A stretch of 43,625 nt of DNA, taken from a virus. The DNA is taken from the IMG/VR virus record IMGVR_UViG_3300030117_003734, positions 3,732-47,356 of that record; one strand, 5' to 3'. Of this stretch, positions 5,597-18,100 are shown piece by piece. Every line of letters begins with the position of its first letter. The stretch's first letter is position 1. A model generated the notes under the pieces. That model saw nothing but the letters and a program-made list of their open reading frames with translations. It searched no databases and was not told where the DNA came from. The position numbers and the translations under genes are program-made.

Positions 5597-5755
5597 ATGG
5601 CAGATCGATATAGTATCTACATTCAAGGTGTTGAGAAGTTCTCAGACCTTTCACAATTCGAATATTTTGATATTATGGAGAATTTAGCAATTGAGTTTTA
5701 TCAGACAGGCAAACCAGACCCTTCTGATATTCGTACAGAAATTATAGGAGATTAA
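5597..5755 (+). CDS. Hypothetical protein, 52 aa
   Basis: The ATG follows the glycosyltransferase stop with no gap, and six bases after its stop lies the next ATG. The product is acidic and probably alpha/beta. No family is recognised. Its tight spacing in the same operon supports it as a real gene. Confidence 0.6.
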   Translation: MADRYSIYIQGVEKFSDLSQFEYFDIMENLAIEFYQTGKPDPSDIRTEIIGD

Positions 5756-5760
5756 AAAGT

Positions 5761-5907
5761 ATGGCAAAAATGAAAAGTAGTCTAACAGGCAACCTGTTTG
5801 TAGAGACAAGACCGAAAAAAACTCGGCAGGGAAATGGAAAACACTCGAAATTCTCGGCAACTTCGCGTAACTCGGCTCGTAAAAGGTATCGAGGTCAGGG
5901 AAAATGA
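5761..5907 (+). CDS. Small basic protein, 48 aa
   Basis: The product is rich in Lys and Arg and in Ser, with GNLFVETRPKKTRQGNGKHS in its first half and an Arg/Gly-rich end. I recall near-identical short basic proteins in many cyanophages at this place; their role is unknown. The charge suggests nucleic-acid binding, which is inference. It overlaps the zinc-ribbon gene by four bases (ATGA). Confidence 0.65.
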   Translation: MAKMKSSLTGNLFVETRPKKTRQGNGKHSKFSATSRNSARKRYRGQGK

Positions 5908-6056
5908 ACTGTTGGCACTGTGGTACTGAGTTAATCTGGGGTGCTGATCACGATATGGAAGATGTAAATGATGGAGAAGAGTCTGAATATGACTTTTTCT
6001 CGAATTTTACTTGTCCCAAATGTCAATCTTACGTTGAAGTTTATCATCACAAATAA
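5904..6056 (+). CDS. Zinc-ribbon protein, 50 aa
   Basis: Two CxxC pairs, Cys3/Cys6 and Cys37/Cys40, frame an acidic loop and make a minimal zinc ribbon. The target is unknown; zinc ribbons often mediate nucleic-acid or protein binding. The start overlaps the previous stop (ATGA) and the stop overlaps the next start (TAATG), so it is embedded in a coupled series. Confidence 0.7.
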   Translation: MNCWHCGTELIWGADHDMEDVNDGEESEYDFFSNFTCPKCQSYVEVYHHK

Positions 6057-6724
6057 TGTCTACTCTAATTGCGAACCTACCCTCCTATGAAGTATGGGTA
6101 AGAAAAGAATATTTAACTGACCATCAAAGTGGTCACGGTGAATTTGTTAAAGGTGTATGGGTTTCTGCCAAAAGCATACCTGGTCGTGCGTTTTATTTTG
6201 AGACTTACCTTCCAGAATATGCTGCAATGTTTGATAAATTACCAATTTCTGCGTTTACAACCGATCCAGAGACACCAACACCCGATATGACTCTTCATAA
6301 TCTTCAATTTTGGAACTGTATGGACTATGGAGTCGTTGCAGTACAGAAACAATTCATCGGAAGTATGCATTATGAGGTCATGACAAGAGATTATGGCAAC
6401 CAAACTGGCACTTATATCTGCACTTTGGACAATTATCATGAAAGTATCGATGGAATTGACTACTCAACAAGCGAACAACCTGCTGAACATAAGTCTCATA
6501 ACCTTCTTGAACTCGATAATGGTCAATTTTGCCTCTATCCAAACAACAGAATGAGAATTTATGATAACAGTATCACTCCTGAGACACCAAAAGTGCCCGA
6601 TTTTAAGGTTTCGACTGTTTATTACCAAGTTGAGAACGGTCATGACCGCGATGGACTCGGATCTGAAGAGAATTATTTCTGGAAAACGGCAAAAGAACGA
6701 AAAAATGAAACAGAACTCGGTTAA
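6056..6724 (+). CDS. Conserved marine T4-like phage protein, 222 aa
   Basis: The opening, MSTLIANLPSYEVWVRKEYL followed by HGEFVKGVWV and SIPGRAFYFETYLPEY, is one I recall from cyanophage genomes as a conserved hypothetical near the baseplate genes. No enzyme motif is visible. It is mixed alpha/beta with a hydrophilic, Lys/Glu-rich tail. It closes the operon begun at 4784 and is followed by an intrinsic terminator, so it is not cotranscribed with gp25. Function is unknown. Confidence 0.7.
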   Translation: MSTLIANLPSYEVWVRKEYLTDHQSGHGEFVKGVWVSAKSIPGRAFYFETYLPEYAAMFDKLPISAFTTDPETPTPDMTLHNLQFWNCMDYGVVAVQKQFIGSMHYEVMTRDYGNQTGTYICTLDNYHESIDGIDYSTSEQPAEHKSHNLLELDNGQFCLYPNNRMRIYDNSITPETPKVPDFKVSTVYYQVENGHDRDGLGSEENYFWKTAKERKNETELG

Positions 6725-6731
6725 ATAAGTT

Positions 6732-6759
6732 AAAAATCGCCTTATTTGGCGATTTTTTT
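6732..6759 (+). terminator. Strong intrinsic terminator
   Basis: AAAAATCGCC (6732-6741) pairs with GGCGATTTTT (6748-6757) over a six-base loop, and the T run continues to 6759. It separates the small-gene block from the late baseplate operon. The A tract on the left also makes it able to work in reverse. Confidence 0.9.
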
Positions 6760-6770
6760 ATGGTTTAGAG

Positions 6771-6804
6771 TATAAATAAAGAATTATTACTGCAGGTATA
6801 AATA
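6771..6804 (+). promoter_or_regulatory. Tandem late promoters for gp25
   Basis: TATAAATA occurs at 6771-6778 and again at 6797-6804, matching the T4-type late -10 (recognised in T4 by gp55 with gp33 and gp45). The second box ends 27 bases before the gp25 ATG. No -35 is expected or seen. Confidence 0.8.
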
Positions 6805-6831
6805 AATCTAGCAAACTGTTTACTAAATTGA

Positions 6832-7230
6832 ATGAAAACTAGGATATCTAGGTCATTTAAGGATATTAATTTATCATTTAAACCACATCCAGTCACAAAA
6901 GACCTCACAATTCTCAAAAATGCAAATGCGATCAAGAGATCTGTAAGGAATTTGGTGGAAACTATTCCCAGAGAGAGGTTTTTTAACCCAAATCTAGGTA
7001 CAGACATTCGTTCAAGTCTATTTGACTTCTGTGATTTTGGTACTGCATCAGTAATTGAGAGACAAATCACTACAACGATTGAAAACTTTGAACCTCGAAT
7101 CGATAATTTGGATATCGAAGTGATTCCTCGACCAGATGACAACGAATTTGAAGTAAATATCTTCTTTGACATTATTGGGCAACAGTTTCCTAGACAAGCA
7201 TTCCAGTTCATATTAGAAGCCACAAGATAA
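6832..7230 (+). CDS. gp25: Baseplate wedge subunit gp25
   Basis: The product has the 132-residue length of T4 gp25 and its lysozyme-like wedge fold family (GPW/gp25). Recognisable parts are NAIKRSVRNLVETIPRERFF at about 32-51, NPNLGTDIRSSLF at about 52-64, and a C-terminal strand pair. In T4 the protein joins gp6 and gp53 in the wedge core next to the tube-sheath start. gp6 begins right after it, as in many contractile systems. No Shine-Dalgarno site is visible; late transcription starts at the tandem boxes upstream. Confidence 0.93.
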   Translation: MKTRISRSFKDINLSFKPHPVTKDLTILKNANAIKRSVRNLVETIPRERFFNPNLGTDIRSSLFDFCDFGTASVIERQITTTIENFEPRIDNLDIEVIPRPDDNEFEVNIFFDIIGQQFPRQAFQFILEATR

Positions 7231-7231
7231 T

Positions 7232-9157
7232 ATGCCATTTACCAAATTTACAAACTTAGATTTTGACCAGATAAAGACCTCAATAAAGGATTATCTTCGT
7301 ACGAACTCAGATTTTACTGATTTTGACTTTGAAGGGTCGAATTTTTCAGTCTTAATTGATACTCTTGCGTATAATACTTATATTACTGCGTTTAACTCAA
7401 ACATGGTTGTAAATGAGTCCTTTCTTGACTCTGCAACAGTTCGAGAAAACGTTGTTTCACTTGCTCGAAACATTGGATATGTTCCAAGATCTAAGAGTGC
7501 AGCAAAGGCAACTATATCTTTTGATATAGATTCAAACGATACCACAGAGGTGTCTACGGTGACCTTGAAGGCAGGTCTAGTTTGTATTGGTAGCAGTAAT
7601 GATATTACATATACTTTCTCAGTTCCAGAAGATATAACAACGACTGTCATACCTCAATTTGATGGAGGAGGTAGTCGGACTGGATATACAGCATCTTTCA
7701 ATTCAATTGAGGTTTTTCAAGGAACTTTAATTCGTAAAAGTTTTACAGTTGATGGATCACTTGATCAAAGATTCATTTTAGACAATCCTTCGATTGATAC
7801 TTCTACAATTGTTGTATATGTAAAGGATGACCCAAGTGGTGCAGATAAAGGAACTCTATTCACACAGGTTGATAATATTTTAAATATTGATTCAAACTCA
7901 CCAACCTTTTTAATTCAGGAAGTTCAAGATGAAAAGTATGAACTTTTATTTGGAGATGGTATATTTGGTCGAAAGATTGAAAATGGAAAAACAATTAACG
8001 TAACTTATCTTGTAACCGATGGAAGAGAAGGAAACGGTCCTGCATTTTTCTCATATGCTGGAAATATTGAAAATGATTCAGGATCAACATCAACATTAAC
8101 AAGCACACCCACTATATCTGTGGTCTCTGCTGCCTCTAATGGGGGTGATATAGAGTCTGTGGACTCGATTAAGTATTTTGCTCCTCGACTTTATTCATCA
8201 CAGTACAGGGCGGTTACAGCAAGGGATTACGAAGCGATAATTCAACAAATTTATCCAAATACTGAGAGTGTTTCTGTGGTTGGAGGTGAAGAAATTGATC
8301 CACCACAATTTGGAACTGTTTTTATTACAATCAAACCAAAAAATGGTGACTTTGTATCAGATTTTGATAAGACTCAAATATTATCAGATTTAAAGAATTA
8401 TAGTCTTACAGGAATCAATCAAAAAATTGTTGATTTGAAAGTTCTTCATATTGAATTAGAATCATTTATCTATTATGACTCCTCAAGAGTTAAATCTGTC
8501 AATGAATTAAAAACAAGAGTAACTAACGGTTTGACTACCTATTCTAGATCAACTGATGTGAATAAATTTGGTGGTCGATTTAAGTATAGTAAGATTTTAA
8601 GTGTAATTGATAACATTGAGGATTCAATAACATCAAATATTACAAGAATTCGAATTCGAAGAAACTTAAATGCTCTTTTAAATCAATTTGCACAGTATGA
8701 AATTTGTTTTGGTAATCAGTTTAATGTTAAAAGTGAAGGATTAAATATTAAGAGCACTGGATTTAAAATTTCTGGCGTATCAGAGACAGTATTTTTAACA
8801 GATACTCCAAATGCGGACAAACAAACAGGAATCGTATCAATTGTTAAGAAAGATATTGTTGATGGTCAAAAGATAATTATTGTTGAGAACGCAGGGACAG
8901 TTGATTACATCAAAGGAGAAATAAATTTAACTACAATTAATATTACTTCGACTGATAAACCAAATAACATTATTGAGATACAAGCATTCCCAGAATCTAA
9001 TGATGTCATAGGTCTTGAAGATTTATACTTGAAATTTAACATTGAAAGTAGTTCAATAAATATGGTTAAAGACACCATTTCATCTGGAGATCAAATATCT
9101 GGTGTTGGTTATAAAGTTACATCAAGTTATACAAATGGAGACTTAATACGAGGATAG
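7232..9157 (+). CDS. gp6: Baseplate wedge subunit gp6
   Basis: This 641-residue protein (T4 gp6 has 660) begins with the gp6/baseplate-J type N-terminus (FEGSNFSVLIDTLAYNTY, ESFLDSATVRENVVSLARNI). A central domain includes the segment FAPRLYSSQYRAVTARDYEA (about 310). In T4, gp6 dimers clamp the wedges into the ring that triggers sheath contraction. It starts one base after gp25 ends and lies just upstream of the gp7-position gene. The C-terminal third is more variable and Asn/Ile-rich. Confidence in identity is high from sequence and order. Confidence 0.93.
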   Translation: MPFTKFTNLDFDQIKTSIKDYLRTNSDFTDFDFEGSNFSVLIDTLAYNTYITAFNSNMVVNESFLDSATVRENVVSLARNIGYVPRSKSAAKATISFDIDSNDTTEVSTVTLKAGLVCIGSSNDITYTFSVPEDITTTVIPQFDGGGSRTGYTASFNSIEVFQGTLIRKSFTVDGSLDQRFILDNPSIDTSTIVVYVKDDPSGADKGTLFTQVDNILNIDSNSPTFLIQEVQDEKYELLFGDGIFGRKIENGKTINVTYLVTDGREGNGPAFFSYAGNIENDSGSTSTLTSTPTISVVSAASNGGDIESVDSIKYFAPRLYSSQYRAVTARDYEAIIQQIYPNTESVSVVGGEEIDPPQFGTVFITIKPKNGDFVSDFDKTQILSDLKNYSLTGINQKIVDLKVLHIELESFIYYDSSRVKSVNELKTRVTNGLTTYSRSTDVNKFGGRFKYSKILSVIDNIEDSITSNITRIRIRRNLNALLNQFAQYEICFGNQFNVKSEGLNIKSTGFKISGVSETVFLTDTPNADKQTGIVSIVKKDIVDGQKIIIVENAGTVDYIKGEINLTTINITSTDKPNNIIEIQAFPESNDVIGLEDLYLKFNIESSSINMVKDTISSGDQISGVGYKVTSSYTNGDLIRG

Positions 9158-9158
9158 T

Positions 9159-12100
9159 ATGATAAGTACTGGTATTGATACAAGAATTAAAGTTCAACAA
9201 ATAATTGAAAATCAACTTCCTGAGTTTATTTTATCAGAAAGTCCAAAATCAGTTGATTTTTTAAAGCAATATTATATCTCTCAAGAGTATACTGGAGGTC
9301 CGATTGACCTTACAGATAATCTAGATCAATATTTAAAGTTAGATAACTTAACACCTGAAACATTAAAGGGTTCAGTTACTCTTGATGTATCAATTTCATC
9401 GACAGATTCAGTAATTAATATTTCACCAAACACAAAAGGGTTTCCAAAACAATATGGACTATTAAAAATTGGTAGTGAAGTCATCACATACACTGGTATG
9501 ACTACAAATACCTTTACAGGGTGTCAACGTGGATTTAGTGGAATTACAACTTATAGGGATATTAATAACCCATCAGAATTAGTATTCTCTACATCAACAG
9601 CACAAGAGCACTCAAAGGGTGTAAATGTAGATAATTTAAGTTCATTATTTTTACAAGAGTTTTATAAAAAGATAAAAAATACCTTTACACCTGGTTTAGA
9701 AAATACAAATTTTGTTTCAAACTTAGATGTAAATAATTTTATAAAAGAAGCTAGAACATTTTACGAATCAAAAGGAACAGAAGAGTCTTTTCGAATTTTA
9801 TTTAATGCTTTGTATGATGTAGATCCAAAGATAATTGATCTAGAGGAATATTTAATCAAACCATCTTCTGCAAAATATGTAAGAAGAAAAAGAATAGTAG
9901 CAGAAAAATTAAAAGGAGAACCTTTAAATTTAAAAGGTCAAACTATTAGTAGATCAACAGATACAACCTCTACTGCATCTGTATCCGAAGTTGAAATATT
10001 AACAGGTATTTCTGGAATATCTACAATCAAAGATTATTTTATTTTAGATCTCTTTGTTGGATTTGATGAAGAAGAATTTATAACTGGAAATTTTGATGTA
10101 ACAGGAAAAACAAAGACTATAACTGATGTTTCAATTGGTTCTTCAGTTATAACCGTGGATTCAACTGTTGGTTTTGGAACTACTGGAAAAATCATTTCAG
10201 GTATAAACACAAATATTGTTTACACTGACAAGACTATTAATCAGTTTTTAAGTTGTACAGGTATCTCAAACCAAATTAATTTGGGTGATGATGTTATTGC
10301 TGATGATAATATTTTTGGATATGAGAATGGAGATTTAACAAAAAAAGTTGAATTAAGAATTACGGGTGTATTAAGTGAATTTGTATCATCTGAAAATAAT
10401 AGATTATCATTAGAAAATGAAACTATTCAGATTAAAAGCATTGGTGAAATAATTGAAAATCCAAATACGAACAAATCTCAAAAAGAAATATTTGCAAACT
10501 CATGGATTTATAATACATCTTCAAATTATGATATTGTAGATTCAATTAGCGGAACACAAAGTTCGATTCAATTAAAATCTAAGATAGATAAATCAAGTTT
10601 AAGAGTTGGTGATTCGATTCAAATTTTAGAAAAGAAGAGTAGTCCTTTTTCTTTGGGAACCGTTGTTCAAGAATCGGTGATTGAAAGTTTAGTTATAACA
10701 CAAAATAAGATAACAATAGTACCATCATTTGAATTTAGTTCTTCAAAAAGATATGCAATTAGAAGGGTAATAAGAAAAACTTCCAGTTCTGCTGATATAT
10801 TAAAGTATGGAAATAATACACTTACTGCAGATGTTCAGAATGTGTATAATGAATCAGATGAAAGTCTATATGTGGCAAGTAATTCTCTTCCTTCATCTGG
10901 AGTTGGTAAAACAACCTCTACAGTTAGTATACCAAACGTAATTGAGAACACTACAATTCAAGACTTTAATAGTTTAGATAACAAATACTCAACGATTTCA
11001 TTTAGTGTATCTGATATTCCTTTTGTAACAGGAGATCAAGTATATTATGAACCAGAAGCAGAACCATTGGTAGGACTTACTGCTGGTCTGTATTTTATTA
11101 GAACAGTAGGTTTCAATAAAATTAAACTGTTCAAATCACCAGCTTTTATTGAAGCTAATGATTTTATTGAATTTGGTGTTCCTACTGATACTAGTACCTT
11201 CCATAGATTCACTCTTGCAAATCAATATAATAAGTTTGTAGCACCTCAAAAATTACTTAAAAAGTATCCAGTAAATGTTGCTGAGAATTTAGGTAAAAAT
11301 GTGGAAACAATTCCTGGACCTGTTGGAATGTTGATTGATGGTGTTGAAATTGAAAATGGAAAATCAACTGATAGTATTTTTTATGGATCGATTGAAAACT
11401 TTTCAGTAATTGGATTTGGAACAGATTATGATATAATCAATCCACCTGTTATCGAAGTTGGATCAGTATCTACATCATCAACACAAGCATTAGTTAGTCC
11501 TGAATTAAGTGGAGATATAAAAGAGATACAAGTTGATCCACAAAATTTTGATATAGAAGATGTAATCTCAATTCAATTGACTGGAGGTAATAGTGGAGAA
11601 GCAGTTCTTCAACCAGTTCTTCGTAGAAGAAATAGAGTTTTAGAATTTAGTGGAGTTACCAGTGCCTTTGGAGGAGGTATTGATACGTTCTCAGAAACAA
11701 TTACATTCTTCAAACCTCATAATTTGGTAAGTGGTCAAATTTTAGTTTATGATAAAAATAAGAATACACAGTTAGGAATAGGAACTTTTAAAGGTAGTAA
11801 CTTAGCTAATTTTGAAAGTTTAATTGATGGACAGCAATATTGGCCAGAGGTAGTTGGATTATCAACCATTCGACTTTACAGAAATGAAGTAGACTATACT
11901 ACAGGAATTAATACCATAGGATTTACAGATGTTGCAAAGAGTGGAATACACAAATTTAAGTTAAAAGATGCTAAAAATAGTTTATCTAGTGTTAGAGTCG
12001 TAAAATCAGGAAGACCTTATCTAAGTAGAAAAGTATTTGTTGATTCATCTCTCGGCATATCTACATACAAATCGATAGTTACATTTAAAAATCATGGATT

Positions 12101-15100
12101 CTCGGATGGTGAATTGGTTTCTTACTCACCATTTGTAGGTTTAGGTACAACTTCACCTCAAAATATATCAGGACTATCCACCGCAAATCAATATAATATT
12201 ATCAAAATTGATAATGATAATTTTAGAGTTGCTAACGCTGGTGTTGCTGGCACTGATAATACTAATTTTATTAGAAAAAATCATGTTGATTTTAAAACAA
12301 CTGGAACTGGATATCAGTTGTTTAAATATCCAGATGTTGAATTAACTATAAATGCAACGTATTCTGTTTCAACTTCTGATAAGATTAATTTAACACCAGT
12401 CATACAAGGTCAAATCGTAAATGCATCTTTGTATAGAAAAGGTAGTGGTTATGGATCAACAGATATTATTAACTATGAAAACAAACCAAACATTTTAATT
12501 AAAAATGGATTGTCAAGACCAGGTAAAAACATAACTCCATCAATAGTCCCTATTATTTCAGATGGTAAGTTAAGTAACGTCAATATTCAAGATGGTGGTG
12601 ACGAATATCATTCAACCCCAGATTTAGTTGTTATTGGGGATGGAACTGGTGCAAGTTTAAGAGCAGTGATTGATAGAGATGAAAATTCATCTACATTCTT
12701 AAAAATAATTGATGTTATTATCTTAAATTCTGGAACGAATTATACTTTTGACAATACAAGAATTAATATAGTCGCTAGAGGGAAAAATGCAGTATTTAAT
12801 AGTTCTGTTAAAAAATTAAGTATAAACAATATTCAGACTTCAAGACCATATAAGGAAAGATATTCTAATTTTGCATTATTACCAACTAATAATGAACTTA
12901 AGTTCACAGCAGTTGGTTACTCTACTGCGATTGGAGAATCTAGTTATGGTCAAATATCAAATAGTCACTCACCAATTATAGGATGGGCATATGATGGAAA
13001 TCCAATTTATGGTCCGTTTGGTTACAGTGATCCACTTGATAACTCATCTGCAATAAAAATATTAAAGACAGGATATTCTATAAAAACAAATATAGAGGAT
13101 AGGAGTGATTTACCCTTTGATCTAGGATTCTTTGTTGAAGATTATTCATATTTACCCACAGATTCTACTGATTTAGATGAACATAATGGAAGGTATTGTA
13201 GAACTCCAGAATATCCAAACGGTGTTTATGCTTATTTTGCTGGTATTAATACCATAACAAAAGAACCAGAATTTCCTTACTTTATTGGAAACACTTATAG
13301 ATCAATTCCAGATGTTTTAGATCCTCTCTTAACAATAAATCAATCGTTTAATTTTAATAATTCAAAATTAGTTAGAAATACATTCCCATATAAATTATCA
13401 GATCCATTTGCAAATAATGATTTCATTATTGAATCAAATAAAATATTATCACAAACAACAAGAGTTACATCCGTAAGTCAAGGTTCTATTGATTCGTTAG
13501 ATATTTTAAAATCTGGTGAGGGATATAAAGTAAATGATAATGTATTATTTGATAATAGTAATACAAATGGTGAGGGTGTTGGTGCTTTTGTAAGTAAATT
13601 GGAAGGAAAACCAATATCAGATATTACAACATCTTATGAAAAACTTGAAAATCTCACATTCATAAGAAAAGATCCAAGCACAATTTCAGTATTTGTCTCA
13701 GATACTCATCAGTTAGCGGTTGGAAATAATCTTGAAATATCTGGATTATCAACAGATATTAAATCAGTATCTGGTGTCTCTCTAATTGGTAATCATAATA
13801 TATCTGCAATTTCGACTGAGAGTACTATTCTATACAAAGAATTACCTTCAAATGCAGTTGCAGGAATTGTTACTGATATATTTGTATACAAAACAACAGA
13901 TGTAATTTCTGTAGGAAGTAGTATTGGGATTGGAACTGAAAAATTATTAGTTTTAAATAAATTTGATGACAGAAATGTGTTGAGAGTTGAAAGAGGTGTT
14001 ACTGGAACAGCACATACACTCTCATCTGAAGTTAAATTAATTCCTAGTTTCTTTGATATATCATTTAACTCTAATTTTTTAAATTCAAAAGTAGATGATA
14101 TAGTATACTTTAACCCTAAACAAGCTGTTGGTATCGCAACAACAGTTGGTATTACGTCAGCAATTAATGTTTCTGTTGGTGATACTACAAGTGTTGTATC
14201 AGTTCCAGCACAAAGTATTTACTTACCAAATCATCCATTTAAGACTGGTCAAGAAATAACATTTGAGACAGATGGAAATAGCGTTCTTGAGGTATCAAGA
14301 GATGGAGCAGCGAATCAATCATTTAACCTACCATCTACAGGAACAAGTCAAAATTTATTTGCAATTAATAAATCTCCAAACTATATTGGAATAGTAACTC
14401 AAGTTGGTTTAATTACTTCGACTAATGGTTTATTCTTTAGAACTAATGGTGATGATTATTTCAAATATAGATTCGAATCTAATTTTAATAAAATTACGGG
14501 AAATGTAGAAAGAATAAATTCAAAAGTAACATTAACAACTTCACATAATTTATCTGTAGGAGATATAGTTACTTTAGATATTACTTCCAATCAATCTGTA
14601 GGTATTGGAACCTCTACTAAAGTTAGAATTAAATATAATCATTTAACTGATAGTTTACTTATAAATCAGGTAGGATTTACTTCAGCAAGAATCAATACAA
14701 CTAATAATACAATAACTTTAAACTCTCATGAATTTAAAACTGGAGATAAGGTATATTATGATTCAACTGATACTATCGCCTCTGGACTTGAAACTGGTGG
14801 ATATTTTATCTATAGAATAGATGATGATACCATAAAATTGGCAGAAACACTCTATGATGCAAAACAAATTCCACCCAATATTGTAAGTATTGTATCAATT
14901 GGAGGTTCTGAACATCAGTTATCATTAATTAATCCACCTATAAACATAATTAGAGATAATAATTTAGTATTTGACATATCAGATTCTTCATTATCTGATT
15001 TTGATTTTAAAATATATCAAGACGAAAATTTCAATAATGATTTTGTTTCTACAGGTAAAACAACTGTAAACACAGTTTCTACTTCAGGAACCATTGGAGT

Positions 15101-18100
15101 AACATCAACAGCTACTTTAACTTTAAATTACTCAATTGATAATCCTTTAAATTTATTTTATAATGTTGAGAAATCTGGATTCATTAGTACGTCAGACATT
15201 GATGTTTTGAACGGATCTAAAATTTCATATATGGATAGTGATTATAACAAAGATTATTCTGTTGTAAGTGTGGGCACTACTGATTTTGATATAAGATTAA
15301 AGTCAAAACCAGAAACATTATCTTATCAAACATTAAATACCACCATATTAAAGTATACTACAACATCGAGAACTGATAATGGTTCTATTAATAAAGTTAA
15401 TTTAATATCTGGAGGATCTGGATATAAATCTTTACCAAAATTTGTTAGTGTTGCTTCTACTCAGGGGATAAATGCCAAATTATTACCATCATCAACCACT
15501 AGCAATAAGATTGAAAATACTGATATTTTAAATATTGGGTTTGAATATGCATCTGATAAAACTTTAAGTCCTATAGCAAGGTTATCACCAGTTGTCAGTA
15601 CAAAAAACTCAGATGAAATAGTAGCGATCAATATTAAAAATGGTGGTACAAATTATACAGTCCCTCCAAATTTAGTTTTACAGGATGTTGAAACAAAACA
15701 AATTGTAGATAGTGGTTCTCTAGTTGCAAACATTGGTCAAGCATCACAATCCATTAATAGTATTGATATAATTAATACTCCACGAGGAATTGGTAATTGC
15801 AAATTATTTACTAAAGATAATTCAAGTGCAATACCGATTACAAACGTGACGATAGGATCTACAATTATCACTGACGTTATTAGTGGTATAGTTACTGTAA
15901 CTTTAGCAACACCAATCATAGGATTCACAACTGCTCCTTTCGCAGTGGGAGATACGATTTTTGTAGAGGGTATAGAAAATGAATATGGAGATAGTTTTAA
16001 TTCACCAACTAATAAATTTAATTTCTATCCTGTAGAAAAAATAGTTGGTAGTGGTTTAAATCCAAATCCATTTATATTAGAATTTAATATTCATGGAGGC
16101 GGTACAAGTCCATTAGTAACAAATCCAGGATTAGCAAAAACAATTCAATCTTTTGCTGGAGCAATCAATTTTAAAGATTATCCTAAATTTACAATAATTA
16201 CTGCACAATCTGAATTTATACCAGGAGAAATACTTTTAGTATCTAGAGATGGGTCTGTATTTAATAATGTAGGTATTAACTTAGATAGAATAACTAACAA
16301 TTACATTAAGATTCAAGGTAATTTTAATTTACAGGAAAATGATAAAATAAAAGGTAAATCTTCTGGATCAGTCGCAACTGTTAATAGTATATTCAAAAAT
16401 GAAGGACAGTTTAAAGTTGATTTTGCATCAGATAGAGTTATTGGGTGGTCTAATGATACTGGTAAGTTGAATCAAGATTATCAAGTAATTCCTGATAATG
16501 ATTATTATCAAACATTATCATATACAATACAAAGTCCGATTGAATATCAAACATTAGTAAGTCCTGTAAATAAACTATTACACACCACAGGTCTTAAAAA
16601 TTTCGCAGATTTAGGAATTTCAACATCAGTTGGAGTTGGTTCAACATCTACTGTTGATTCATCCACAATTATCAGAGATTTATCATCTGAAAATAGAGTT
16701 GATGCGATTGATAATTTTGACTTAGCAAAAGATGTTGATACATTATCAAATCCATTAAGATCTAGATTTGTCTCTTTTGACACTAAATTACTTTCAAACT
16801 TCTTTGAGTGTTCAACAAATAGAGTTCTACAAATAGACAATATAAAAAGTTTATTTAAAAATGCCACAAATAATGCAGCAAGTGATGGTTTTATAAGTCT
16901 TACTAATTCCTTTAATAGATTTTTAGTACAAACGAGAGTTCCATCTGTTGCTGCTGGAATTGGAACCACAACAAATACTTTTCAATTAACAGAGTTACTT
17001 ACATCAGTAGATTTTGTAAAGGGTAACATATTTACTATACAAAAAGGATCAATTAATGATGAAGCAAAGATAGTTGATATTTTAGGAGAAAATGGTTCTG
17101 GTGGTAGTTATAAGTTAACATTTACTCCTGTTGATCCTTTTAACTCAGATTTAGATGTTAAAATTTTACAACAATCATTCTTAGCAGGAGTTGGTGCTGG
17201 AAATTCTTCTATAGGATTTGTTGATTTACATGGAGTAAATCAAAATGTTTCTGCATCTACAACTTCTACATTAATATCTTCAAATATTGCTAATATAGAT
17301 TCTTATTTTGCTACAGTTGAAGTTAATGATTCAGTATCAAATGAGAATAATGTTGTTGAAATTTATGCGACACATGATGGAACAAATTCTTATATATCAA
17401 ATTACTCCTTAGAAACAAACACGACTAATTCCATAGGAACTTTTACTACAAATTTAGATTCAAGTATCTTATCTTTAAATTTTGAAAATGATAGGTCAAA
17501 TCAAGTTCTTGTTAGATCAAAAGTTGTTGGTTTTGGTACTACAGCAGTTGGAATTGGAACTCATAGATTCAAAAATAGTTCACAAGCAGATGGGTTTGAA
17601 AACTCTGGTAGATTTGAATCCAATTTTGTCAGTATTGCTTCAACCGCAGTCATAGCAGGATTTACTACAGCAAAAGATACTTCAATTAAGAGTATAGTAA
17701 GAGTATCAATTGGAAATACCAGTGCTTTACATCAAATTCTTATGGGTCATGATGGTGAAAATACCTTCATTACACAATACCCATTCATGACCATAGGTGA
17801 TGATTTAGGAATTGGAACATTCTCCTCAGAATATAGTGGATCTAATTTAAATTTAAAATTTCATCCAGATTCTAATTATATTGGTGTTGGTAATTTATTA
17901 GTTCAATCTTTCAATGAGATTCTTAATACTAAATTAGATGTAATTAACTCAACACCAACTTTAAATTATGGTAAGAGTTTTGATGAGATATCTCTTCTAC
18001 AATATGATGCTTTAAACTCTTCTAGATCAAATGGATTGAACTTTAAGTTAAAGAACAATAATAATCCAATATTTGCTAATTTCTTTAACCCTGCAACCAA

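Noticed and set aside
6765-7238. 157-residue minus-strand frame opposite gp25
   Set aside because: It covers gp25 and the tandem late promoters in reverse. gp25 is certain, so this is a shadow.
16547-16969. 140-residue minus-strand frame inside the giant gene
   Set aside because: It is the reverse of repetitive beta-rich coding sequence. No promoter or ribosome binding site fits it.
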